Origin: Membranipora membranacea
Lineage: Eukaryota > Bryozoa > Gymnolaemata > Cheilostomatida > Membraniporidae
DNA: 64,000 nt
Direction of reading: 5' to 3'
Assembly (NCBI GenBank): GCA_914767715.1
Contig: OU612065.1
Span: 27,466,001 to 27,530,000 of the forward strand
The notes under the pieces were generated by a model. The model did not search any database, had not been told where the DNA came from, and saw only the letters and a program-made list of their open reading frames with translations. Both the position numbers and the translations under genes were made by a program. The first letter of the stretch is position 1, and every line of letters begins with the position of its first letter. Positions 1 through 10,991 of this stretch are shown here, piece after piece.

Positions 1-5
1 CTTAC

Positions 6-3000
6 CTCGTTGTGACCGAATCTGAAGGCAGCTGTGGCAAACTCGTTAGCAGTTTGAGGGTCCAGAGTGTCAGAGTACCGGGGATTTCCCAGGTTAAGAT
101 TATATAAATTCATAGCAGCTGGACCTAAACTGCCAGGCAGGTACTCTTTATATGTGATCACCTAAAATAGAAACATTCAAAATCATCTGAATGAATATAT
201 ACCGAGAGTGTCTATAATCAGTCTGCACTCCATATCAAACAACTCTTTGGAAATAGGAAGAGCTGTTTGTGATTGAAATTAACAGTTTATTCCATGCATC
301 ATTAAGTCATTGCCCGAACCAAGATTATAATTATCAAACTCTTAGTCAAAATCCTTACAGTTATGTAGCATAGTTTTAAAAAGCACAGTGATAGCTACAG
401 ATATTTAAAGATGAAAACTTAACAATGTTGCACTTTGAAACCTAATCAAGTCTAAGTAGTAAGCGGATGGGTTGGTGTAAAATGATTCATACTTCAAGGT
501 GTGGTGCAGTTCTGAAAATGATAAGTGTTTCCAAAACTGTTGTAATTTGTTACCTAAAAATAACTTTTCAGCATGTAAATTTGTTGTTTGGACTTTGCAG
601 CTTTGGTAATTGAATGCCCTTGCAAGATAAAAGGTTTGGTGGGCAGACAAAATTATGGACTACACCTCTGTATGAGATTGTCATTCAATGTGAAACACAC
701 CAAAATACTTCACAAAAAAGTGAAGAAAGAATTTGGACACAAAGACTTTGGATGAAGAAGAACTAGTTTTTGGATTAGGTGTATTTTCATAATGATTAAA
801 TAACAAGAAAAAGCCTGCAATTGATGTGCAGTCAAAACAGGTTTGACCTCTATATATTTAACTATCACTGTAGATCTGTGTACGTATGTGTGCGTATGTG
901 TGTACGCGATAAAACCAAATCTGTGAAACATGTACTTATGTTTGTAAGGTGTATACTGCGTGCCGTTATTTTTGTCCAATTCTAGCCTTATTAGTGTAAA
1001 CTATCTCACCTGATGAATCGCACCAACAATCCTTCTTGTCTCCTCAAATGTGACATCATCGACTTTCATCATACTATAGTGTGGATATTTTGCTCTGACG
1101 ATAGGGTGAAGTCTGTCAGCAATACGATTGTGTTCCAGAACAAATGTTCCATGCATTCCTGTGAGTCCGGACCATACATTCACACGGTTGTCTCCTGATG
1201 GTAAGGAAAGAATCACTAGGATAAATAACATACTTGGCACTCAACAGTAGGCACTGGCCTTCAAGTTATAGACCCAATGCAGTCACCAGTGGTATTAGAA
1301 ATCGAATGCATTGATATTCTCTCAAGCGTATTGCTAAGAGATTGATGGCTTCATTTAGAGAAGAAGTAAAAATCAGGCCTTATATATTTATGTTTACTTG
1401 AAAGTTCCAAACAGAACTGGCACACCAGACATAAATGTCTCTGGGCATCTGAAAGCACACACCTGACATTTCAGTTTTGTTAGACTACACTCTGGATGTT
1501 ATTCTCAGAAATGTAACTTGTATACATACCTGCGAGGAAGCAGGCTTTGTCGGTGTCTTCTTTAGGAATCATACACTTGCCGCCAGCAGGTCTTGTAGGC
1601 ATGGTGTTGTTCTGTCCCACCCTGAGTCTGCCTCCGACGTAAGCTCGAAGCTGTCGCAGCGCACCATTGTTGTTACCATACACTGTACCTCCATCTATCC
1701 ATGGGGTCAGCATGTTAATCTGTTCTCTGTTTGTAGTACCTGCGTTACAACAAAATTTAATTTATAGTTTTGGGAATAAGTGTATAAGTGTAAATCCACT
1801 TTGGGGCATTATTCTCGTTCAATATCGTGGTTTAATAACAAAACCAACAAAAACCTATCATATCTTAAAAAAATATTTTCTTACTATTATTTTTCTCTAA
1901 AGTAGCAGGCCTGCTTATTCCCCTAACGGCAACAAACAATCTTCCTGATGGGTCGCAAATGTTTTTCAAAATTGGTGTTGCACGGGTTTACCTATACTAA
2001 TTTTCAAATTTTAAATATTATTGCATTATATTATTCTGTGTAGAACAAATCTGTTTATCTGGTTTTGTAATTACAATAATATACTCACCACACTGTCCAG
2101 CAGGTATAGCCTTAGATCTGACCAGCTCCATACAGGTGAAGTTCCAGGAGGGGTCGTCCTCAGGTACTGTGATAGGTATACAGTTCTCTGAGGGCATCTC
2201 ATCTAGGTGGTTACCATCCGCGTCACAGCACTGAACCTGGTAATAGAAAATCAAACATTATTGGTAAATGAACCACAATAGTGAACCTGGCAACAGCAAA
2301 TCGAATACCATTGGTCAATGTATCACAACAATACATTTTAGAATGGACAATTCCTGTTACCGACCCTCTGGAGGTAAAAATCAGAGATGAAAGACAAAAG
2401 ACTTGCATTTATGTGTCTTTGAGGCTGAAACTGGGAAGGCCAAAGATATTGCAATAAGAATCTAACTTGATAAAACATCTATGCTTATTTCCTCTTTTTA
2501 GCGAAACTAAAAATATTAATTTGGCTGCAATAGGTATGGGAAATGGTGGCCCACAATGCATTTTTTCTGCTTTACCTATTGTCATCAAAAAATGAGTATT
2601 TGTAAGAGTTAGGCCTGATCCGAATGGCAATCCAGCACAAAACTGCATTGCAGAAATAAGTCAACCCTTCCTTTTGCAGAACGCTATAACAACAAGAATG
2701 TAACATTGAGAAACACTGTAATCACTTACTGTTTGATCGGTGAGAGGGGTGAGTGATATATCATGATCGATGTACTGCCCCCATAACATGTTCATATGTG
2801 TGAACGCTGGATCCATAGCAGTTGGTGGAACCAATGTATGTATGGTGGTGGAAACCTTCCTAGGTGTTGGCAATTGAGACCCAGTAACTGATGCAGTCCT
2901 CGGCTTACCATCTTCTACAAAAAGTATATTGTGTATTAATATGTTATTATTATATTATTATTGTATTATTATTATATTATTATTATTATATTTCTAATCG

Positions 3001-5648
3001 AATGTTTTGGTTGGTTTATTATAACTATTCAATTTATATTGAGTTTATAGTTAATGAACAAGTTGAACGGAGCAACATACTTTGCCTAAATCAGCTGACT
3101 ACCTCTGGTTTGTTTGCGAGTGAGAGAGGGAGGGAACATTGAGAGGAGTTTGGTATCGCAGAATCATCAAGACAAACATGGTGTATTTATCTTTACTCAA
3201 ATTAAAATTTTGTCTAGGCGAGATATAGCGATCCTATTATTATTTGAACTTTAAATCTTGAGTTTTGAGGTGTTTGACCCGCAATTAATAAGTGCAGACA
3301 ACAGCATCAATGGTAACAGGATATGAAAAAGTCAGGCAACCCCATGACTCAATCTCGCTCAGAAGCATAGCCATCAACAAGTTGATTAGTTAGTCAATAT
3401 TTCCACCACCTGCACCGCTAATGACTATCATTAGTGTTCGAATAAACAGTCCTTCATTACAAACCTGTCGCGTACTCAGGAGTAAGCTGCCTACGGAGAG
3501 GCTGCCTACTTTGTCCCCATCCAGGGTTGTTTAGGTTGTTACATGATCCATCTATGGATCTGTATGCATCCATGGCATCACAGAGCTCTGGTGCTGTGCT
3601 CAGCAGGTCAGAGCACATCACTTCCACAGGGGCATTCTTAGCTGTTGATGTTGGGGCAGCACCTGTCACTGGTGCAGATGTAGATTCTTCTGTGGTCGAT
3701 ACTGCCAGAGGGGCCTCGGTTGTGATGGTAGCATATTTAGTTGCTAAAACAACAGGAATATGGGACCTCATCTTTCTCATTGGTTAACATACGAGAAAGT
3801 CCAAAACGACTCAAGGGCATGAAGTGGGGATATTATACTTGATCGATTGACAGAAAAATCATTAATAATTACAGAAGGTAAAATAGATGTAATATGAATG
3901 TACATGTCTTAATCACTGAAGAAAATACAACCACTACCAATGGTGATCAACCATAGAGCCAGGTTAGTTTTGATCGGATCTTAGCTACTGGTATATGGCA
4001 AAGCATATTATGTAGTTTGCACACTGCGCTTCATTTCGATATATTTGGAAAAATACATTGGCTTATTTCCAGATTTAGAGCCCACCCTCTATCAAAATAA
4101 TACAAGAAAGTTAACCAAAATAGCAGCCATGCATCTAAATGTAAGAGAGCGGGTAATTCCATTCAGATACGCAACACATTACAGTCTATTCTCATACCGG
4201 GATCAAACTATCAGACAAGATAATTGTTGATGAAGAGCGAACCTTTTAGTAATATAAATCTCTTTATCTAAAGCTTAGCTTTATCTAAATGCTGGGCTGG
4301 TTACACCTGCTTTAAGATGCTAAAATCTGTGAGAATCATTGTTAATTGCAGATTGGCCGTTTTTCTATTGTTAAAGGTGATGATTTTCTTGAGACATTAT
4401 ATTCCCTGAGCTTGTAGATTTGACCCAAGGCTTATTCCTTATGCTCGGTAATAATATAGTGTAATGATTGGTAATTATGCTCCTTACAAAAAATAATGCG
4501 CCAAGGTATGTGAAGAATAATAAAATATATTCACACCCTGTTCTCTCTGGCAGTCGCACATCCAAAATTGAAATTTTGATAGAACTGCATGGACCATTGT
4601 TAATTGAAAATAGCAATAATTGAAGATCATTAGTAGATTTTTTGATTTTATTATCAAAAGATTTGTGATCAATAAATAAAGCCTGATATATATAAGTGTT
4701 GATAGTTGACCTGAGTAAATGGAGGTTTTGGGGAGGGAAGGTTATCGTTATCCTACTCTTATAGAGATTGGTCTAAATCGATCAACATTTCATTCAATTT
4801 AATTGAACAATATCACTGCATGCATTAATGATGTCATTACAAGCTAGCTAAATGATTATTTCTTCTCATAGCATCAGAGTAACTTTTCGACATAGATCCA
4901 CCCTTTTATAAGCATAGAATGATGATTTATTGCCTACCTCCTCAAAACCAAATTATTGCTATTTTAAATGTCCATCATTTATACAACATGCGATACTGTG
5001 GAACCAATGGTTTATTTGCCCAATTGTAACTAGACCAATTAAACTAACCTGATGTCACCAATCTTGTAACCCAAGTATTGAAACCAATTATACACATCTT
5101 GTAACACATAACACGTGTGGTCTGTTTTTCAGTAATAAACTCTATAAATCTCCAACTTACGTTCGATACATATAAGTCTGCCTCTGTTATTAGGACAGCA
5201 TTGCAGAGATCCTCCACATGTACAGCTGGAGAAGTGGCGATTAAAGCAGCAGATCTGTCTCTCTCCTCGATGGCTTCGCCTCCTGATCGGTGTGTCTGTG
5301 ATCAACTCTTGAGCAGGACACACAAAATTGTTATTTTCCGAGCCTTGCTGCCTGCCGAAAGGTTGTTGAGCAGGCCCATAATTTAAATAATTAAACTGAG
5401 CATTTGCTGCTAAAGCCAGTGTAGCAAATACCTGAGAAATGAGAAAAGTTGTAATGATAATTCTGTGGCTAGTTCGAAAGCTTGGTGTCAACTCAATTTG
5501 AACCCTGGGTGCAATTAAATCCAGTTAAGCCAAGCAAGGCATTGCAAAACGAAGCATTTAAATGCATGGACGACATTCTAGTCACAACGTAGTCACAATA
5601 CGTTTTAAAATATATTGAACTTACCGCTATGCTAATAAGACACCTCAT
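6..5648 (-). CDS. Secreted animal haem peroxidase, 5' eight coding exons, cut by the window edge
   Basis: Haem enzyme that uses H2O2 to oxidise halides, phenols or matrix proteins outside the cell. Coding exons: 5648-5625, 5431-5161, 3743-3465, 2914-2730, 2236-2089, 1739-1530, 1194-1010 and 161-6. All junctions are GT-AG and in phase, giving 486 residues before the edge. The signal peptide MRCLISIA+VFATLALA is split by intron 1. A short Cys-rich stretch (about 60-95) and a Thr/Ser/Pro linker (about 100-140) precede the peroxidase domain. Visible motifs are WGQYIDHDI (Q238, D241, distal H242, D243), REQINMLTPWID (calcium site), GDNR (catalytic R376), EHNRIA, ITYKEYLPGSLG and AFRFGHNE (proximal H484). 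Intron 7 (849 bp) and intron 2 (1.4 kb) are the longest. The glutamate two residues after GDNRVN is replaced by V379. The family is certain. The subfamily (chorion peroxidase-, peroxinectin- or lactoperoxidase-like) is not, because the 3' end is missing. Confidence 0.93.
3251..3352 (+). repeat. Dispersed repeat, copy 1 (in peroxidase intron 3)
   Basis: A stretch of about 100 bp is similar, in the same orientation, to 6471-6572. Shared blocks include TTAAATCTTGAGTTT, AGTGCAGACA, CAGCATCA and AAGTCAGGCAACCC. No terminal repeats or coding capacity are visible, so the type of element is unknown. Confidence 0.6.
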
Positions 5649-5680
5649 GGTAATACCTGCTAGATCTACGATAAGTCAAA

Positions 5681-5715
5681 GACTGACACCGAGGAGCAGA
5701 TTGTGTAATTTTATA
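5681..5715 (-). promoter_or_regulatory. Core promoter of the peroxidase gene (TATA box and initiator)
   Basis: On the minus strand TATAAAA lies at 5715-5709. A TCAGTC initiator-like motif lies at 5686-5681, about 30 bp downstream, and the peroxidase ATG is 33 bp further on at 5648. This spacing matches a classical TATA plus Inr promoter. The transcription start is inferred, not shown. Confidence 0.55.
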
Positions 5716-6470
5716 CCTCCACAATTAGGAAGTACCGGAGCATGTGTCCATGTAATTATGGAGTAGATTTACGAAATGACACCCTAATCTTTCAGCCTAT
5801 CAGAGCGCTTCAGCGCATGGTCTTTAAACAGGGAAATTTGACAAGGAAGATTATATTCTTAAAATTATAGAATTTCAGATTTAGCTAGAATTTATATTGA
5901 AATTAACAATGCTGTGAAAATTTCATACTGTCGGTATTGTCTTCATTTATCTTACTGGCCAACGCTGATAAACAAAAGGCTACATCATTTTAGTTATGAT
6001 AAAACATGAAAATTAATAGTAATTAAAAAAAAAGAAAATCTTTTGACACACGGTGGCTGGATTCAAGATGATGGCCGTGCAGGATGTGTGTGTGTGTTGG
6101 GTAAATGTAGTACGGTCTGTGGATGGGGCACAGATGCCGTGAGGATTATTTTGGAACAGGGCAGTCTGTTTACGGGTCCTCAAACGTTGGCCATAGTTGT
6201 CGGTATAAGACAATATCACCCTGAGACACCTCGCCGGGGGGGCTGGGGGCCGTCGGGCAAGGGGCAAAAGTCTGGGGGGCTCAGACTACCTTTGTAGCCT
6301 CTCTAGTTTCTCAAAATCCCATTTGACAACTACGGAAACCAGCAATCAGCTTAGCATGATTTCAATGCTCCCATATTTGGAAGAGAAGCTGTTCTTTATA
6401 TCAAAGAATTACATAAACAGTGTGTTTTACTCTGCTGATATTTGTTGGCTGAATAGCTATCATATCACTA

Positions 6471-6572
6471 TTTAAATCTTGAGTTTGAAGTTATTGACTT
6501 GACTTAATGAGTGCAGACAGCAGCATCACTGCCAGAAGGATATGGAGAAAGTCAGGCAACCCAATGACTCAA
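6471..6572 (+). repeat. Dispersed repeat, copy 2
   Basis: Direct-orientation copy of 3251-3352, with substitutions and small indels. It ends near CAACCCAATGACTCAA, matching CAACCCCATGACTCAA in the first copy. Confidence 0.6.
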
Positions 6573-6829
6573 CTTATTATATAGAGATGTCTCAAGCCTT
6601 AATATGGAGAGGTTTATGAAGTGGGACTTTTTTAACTGCATTATGAGGTATGCAAAGACCATAAACATTCAAATTATTTCAAAGAATTTTTACATTTATG
6701 GCCAAGACATAGCAAAACTCCAGTATTTTAAATCAGGTAAAAAATCAGGCTAGGATGAATGGCGTACCAGTACCATCTGCAGATTAGTGGGCTGGCTACT
6801 GAGCACATGTACCGCATGTAGGGACATCT

Positions 6830-7690
6830 TGACATTTTCATAACTTTGTATGGCAAAAAAACCTTGTGGTTAAAATACCTTTTTATGTTTTAGTGACACA
6901 AAACGAATAAAGTGGCCGCCGTGCTAATGCTACAAAGAACAAGGACAGAAGGAAGCTCTAAATAATCCAAAACAACTGGAATACTTTTTTAGCAGAACTT
7001 GTGTTGATGATAGAAAACAATAATCTACAAACAAATCAACATCATCCAGAAAAAGAACTAGCATCTCTGTTTGAACCATATAATTTGCATATATTTTTGG
7101 CATGTTTACTTATGATTGGCGGGTTGTTTGGTGGAATAAACAGTAAAAATCTCACAGGAGTGAAGGCGTAAACCGTTCCATTTTCATAACTCTATAATGA
7201 CAATATAATCGTGTGGCTAGGTACATCAAGGAGTTAGAGGTACATTACAAATGGGCAAATAAACTTGGTTATATAATGAAGACGCATGGCGGCCACCTTT
7301 TCATGTTTTAATGAGACAAGTAAACAATAAACAAACAAAGTGGCCGCCCTGTGACCCGACTAAAAGAAACAAGGAAGCTCTAAACAAGGAGTACTCCTTG
7401 CTCTTAACTTGTGACATGATTCATCATAAATCAAAAACAACTAAAATACATTTCTAGCAGTTCTTGTGTTGATGATAGAAAACTATGATTGCCCCATTGA
7501 GTGAAAATTAGTAACACCAGCTATCACCCTCTTCCTCAATAGTAATCTACGAGCAAATCAACATCATACAGAAAAAGAACGAGCTAATCTCTTTGAACCA
7601 TATAATTTGCATCAATTTTTGGCACGTTTTCTCATGATTGGCATGTAGTCTGATGGGATAGCAGTAAAAATCTCACAGGAGCCCCACTTC
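6830..7690 (+). repeat. Diverged tandem duplication (two units of about 340 and 500 bp)
   Basis: Two successive units share blocks in the same order: CATTTTCATAACT (about 6834 and 7179), AAGTGGCCGCC (about 6910 and 7338), GGAAGCTCTAAA (about 6951 and 7371), CTTGTGTTGATGATAGAAAAC (about 6999 and 7457), GAACCATATAATTTGCAT (about 7072 and 7594) and AGTAAAAATCTCACAGGAG (about 7141 and 7663). The second unit carries an extra stretch of about 45 bp near 7490-7540. No ORF or terminal repeat is obvious. Confidence 0.7.
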
Positions 7691-9454
7691 CGATTACCCT
7701 ATTGAAGCACGGGGAGCCCAAATCTCAACCCACAGCTATAATTTTAAAGTATTAGTTGTTTGCGTCACCATCCTTACATCACAAAATAATAGTGATAACT
7801 ACCGCCTCCGCCCCTAGCTACCCGCCCTACTGATGCTTTTTTTAGGTGAGATGAACTAACAAATTGAAAACAATTATGTAAGAAAGTACTACTTTCAACA
7901 GCTGGTGCTTTGTCCTCACAGAGCGGGCTGAACACCCAAATTTCAAAAGTATAAACACACAGCCTTCAGGCAGGGAGGGTACTGCTTGTCGCAATTTGAT
8001 TTCTCTTTGTGTAAAATATTATCGGAAAGAGCAACTACCATTTGGGTATACACATTATTTCAAAGTATACTCTAGATAAAAGTAAATAAAAAGATAAATT
8101 GGATCGATAGTTTTGTGTATTTAAGTGAATAGATGATCTAATACAAACACCATGGCTCATGATCAGAACTCAATCTCAACCAACTGATACTGGCCAAGCA
8201 GGGGCCAAAAATCAAACCTTGGTCATTGCCAAAATATAACAAACTGCCAACATTAAACAGGCCTTGATCAATTAACACAACAGAGAATAATACGTTGCCA
8301 ATATTTTCATTCCAAAAGACCACACACCAAAAATACAATATGGAAATCTTCTCAGGTTTAAATCATTGCATCTACGTCACACAGTAAACATTAACCCCAT
8401 TCCCAAATATTTGACATGTTTTGACAGCAGCTGGGGGACAAAATATTATGGGCACCGACATTAGTTTCTCTTTCACAAACACAATGTGCCTACAAAGCAT
8501 TTAGATACGGTCAACATAGTGTATTTTTGCAAGCAGCAGTCATTGTTTATTTTCCAATCTACAAATTTTGAAACTATTGGAAATTTGTATACAAGCTCCT
8601 AGGCCAATTAGCTGTAACAGCTATTGCAATTGAGCAATATGAAATACATTAAATGATATTAATTTTGTTCACTTGATTGCTGATTATAATAGAGGGTGAA
8701 AGTATCTCAATGCTCCCTGTTGCTAGGTGCTTTTCATTCAAAAGCTCTTTACACTAGAGCTGGTTTAATTTAACTAAATGAAATTTAAACTGGCAGCAGC
8801 TACAGCAAACACTTGCAGTATCAGTTTCTGACAAAGCTGAGTACATTTACTTCCTCGGCAGATAAGACAGACTCATTATCTGCAGAACCTTCACTCCAAG
8901 ACTCATCAGAGTATACTACTATTGACGTAAAGACGAATACTGCTTGGCAACAACACTGACTTACGTTGGTGCCTTCCCCACGCACCTAAACACAACACCA
9001 TACAGGTAAAAACGTGTGCTCAATCAAAGTGCTAATATTGAACCTTTGCATTATCCCAATTTAATATTATTAATCAGGATCTATCATATTGATCAGAAGT
9101 TAAACAAAAGTTTTGCTAAGCATCCCTCATATTATGCTTGAGCCGTGACCAGGATAATTGAGATAAGTGATGTCGCATTTTAAAGGCAGCACTCGAAGAA
9201 TATAGTAACCTGATGGTAAGTTGTTTGTACCAAGTTGAGGAATTTAAAGAGGAATTTTTAGTTGAGCAAAACTAATATCAGAATGCCAGATGTTAAGGGG
9301 TTTTCATATATGATATTTTGGCACAGTTCAATTTAAAGACGAACACATTTTCAGCTCCATGCTGCCCAATTCTTGATTACGAACACATTCACCAATATTG
9401 TATCTTGATCCCAAATCTCCTTTATAGTTCACCACATTTAAGTCCGACGGGAAA

Positions 9455-10456
9455 ATGAGTGTGACGGCAAAAGTGAGTCGGCATATTCCAGACATCTCAC
9501 CTGCGCTAACACTTAGAAGGGACAAAGCATATACAACATACCCATCAAACAGGAAACGATATGCACTACCACGCATGGGCATCATCAATGAAATCGAGCC
9601 AAATTATGCGTGGAATAAGCTTCCTAACATGTCAGCGTATAAAACAGCAATAGTCAGGAACAAAGTATGTGAGGGACTGATGTATCTACTGCCGGGTGAT
9701 AAGAACAGCACAAGCTTAGCTAGACCGTATACTGCAGAATTAGGGGCGATATTCCAGGAACCTTACCACCAGTTTAATCCTAACGAGTATAACGACGAAA
9801 ATGTGAAACAGAGTAGTCGAGTACACTTTAGTCCTAATACTCATGTGAGCAGATTGACCAATCATAAACAAGTAGCGAGAAACCCCCGAGACTTAAACAG
9901 TGTCTGTAAGAAAAGCTATAATGAGTATGATACTCTAGTTTTGAAAAGCGAAGAATCTAAAGAGAGCGCTGGTGGGAAAGGTAACCTCCCTATTTCTCTC
10001 AGAGTTGGTCAGGCAGAAATAGAACTTCAAAAAGAGGTCGACAAAATTCTGGACGAGGTTGGAGTGCATCATGTTCTAGAGACAGTTGAAGACCCAGGAC
10101 TTCCACCGACAGGCCCACCAACAGACAGAACAAATATAGCCGCCAACCAGTCATTCAACTCCTCAATTGATCGCAGATCATCAGTTCGATTCTTCAACAA
10201 TCAAAAACAAGTCAGTAAAAACTCACTGTCACCGACAGACAAAGTGAGAGACTTTAGAGGACACCATTATCATAAAAAGTCTACTGGATTTAAAGACTAT
10301 AAGCAGCTGAGAGAAGCTGAGGTACCGAAACCACAGCTACCAACTGAGCTCAAGTCACAATATCTCAGCTCTGAGAAATCAGACGACATCTGGAACTGGC
10401 TAAACTGGGATTACAAAAAATCAAAGTTTGAACACTTTGTTGAAGTTTGCAGCTAG
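9455..10456 (+). CDS. Uncharacterised 333-residue protein, single exon
   Basis: This is the longest uninterrupted frame in the window. It starts ATGAGTGTG after an in-frame TAG 30 bases upstream and ends at TAG. I do not recognise the family. The protein is hydrophilic, with no signal peptide or membrane segment, and is rich in Asn, Ser, Lys and Pro, as expected for a mostly disordered protein. A short helical stretch near 190-210 (ELQKEVDKILDEV) and a tryptophan-rich C terminus (DIWNWLNWDYKKSKFEHF) are the most likely conserved parts. Short basic-aromatic segments around a C-terminal Trp motif are seen in some ciliary and sperm microtubule-associated proteins, but that is only a guess. A splice acceptor (TTTATAG) lies 27 bases before the ATG, so an upstream 5' UTR exon is possible. 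The gene converges on POLR2E. Confidence 0.75.
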   Translation: MSVTAKVSRHIPDISPALTLRRDKAYTTYPSNRKRYALPRMGIINEIEPNYAWNKLPNMSAYKTAIVRNKVCEGLMYLLPGDKNSTSLARPYTAELGAIFQEPYHQFNPNEYNDENVKQSSRVHFSPNTHVSRLTNHKQVARNPRDLNSVCKKSYNEYDTLVLKSEESKESAGGKGNLPISLRVGQAEIELQKEVDKILDEVGVHHVLETVEDPGLPPTGPPTDRTNIAANQSFNSSIDRRSSVRFFNNQKQVSKNSLSPTDKVRDFRGHHYHKKSTGFKDYKQLREAEVPKPQLPTELKSQYLSSEKSDDIWNWLNWDYKKSKFEHFVEVCS

Positions 10457-10991
10457 AATCAAGATAAACTGGCACCAAACCTATCAAAGACATCGATCTA
10501 GTGTTATACTTGTCAAGGGCCAAATATTCAAATCAGGACTCTCAACCAAGATCTCACATAGTCATATTCGTATATGACAACAGTAATAATACTCATGCCT
10601 ACTTGCGGCAGCATAATTTCCAATTCAAGTGCTGCGATACATTTAATTATCTCAATCCAATATTGCTGGGACACAGTAGATGGTAGCTGCGTGTTAGATA
10701 AATTCCTCAGCTGTTACGTGATAATACATAGAATTTCTATGTACACAATGTCAATGACTATTTGTTTATCCATTTATCTTTTGTGTATTACTGAGATTAA
10801 AATATTATTATCTTGTTTGATTTAAAAAGACTATGTACATAGATACAAGAGAGCAATTTTTTCTCCATTCAAGCAAATATAAAAGGCTGAAAAATGATCC
10901 TAATCGCTGACCATTATGTATAGTTGAGTAGGGTAATAGTTTGTTGTTGTAATACTATACCGCCATCAATAGTAAATATTACATCGCTGTG
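10457..10991. other. Shared 3' region of convergent genes
   Basis: This 535-bp AT-rich stretch lies between the stop of the orphan gene and the stop of POLR2E and presumably holds both 3' UTRs. An ATTAAA at 10796-10801 could serve the plus-strand gene. A TATAAAAGG string at 10878-10886 has no gene behind it. I see no canonical AATAAA for POLR2E. Confidence 0.5.
10796..10801 (+). terminator. Possible poly(A) signal of the orphan gene (ATTAAA)
   Basis: ATTAAA is the commonest variant polyadenylation hexamer. It lies 340 bp after the stop codon at 10456, in AT-rich sequence. Confidence 0.35.

Larger units (their letters stand above)
5716..9454. other. Intergenic region between divergent genes
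   Basis: I see no convincing gene in this 3.7 kb. It holds the second copy of a dispersed repeat (6471-6572) and a diverged tandem duplication (about 6830-7690). It also holds a small GC-rich island (about 6040-6300) with a G-run at 6235-6250. The open frames on both strands of that island have no recognisable domain and look like a by-product of its base composition. The part nearest 9455 may hold the promoter of the orphan gene. Confidence 0.6.

Noticed and set aside
6013-6297. Open frames on both strands of a GC-rich patch
   Set aside because: Explained by low stop-codon density in GC-rich DNA. The peptides show no family motif.
10878-10886. TATAAAAGG resembling a TATA box on the plus strand
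   Set aside because: No plus-strand gene begins within a sensible distance. It lies between two convergent 3' ends.
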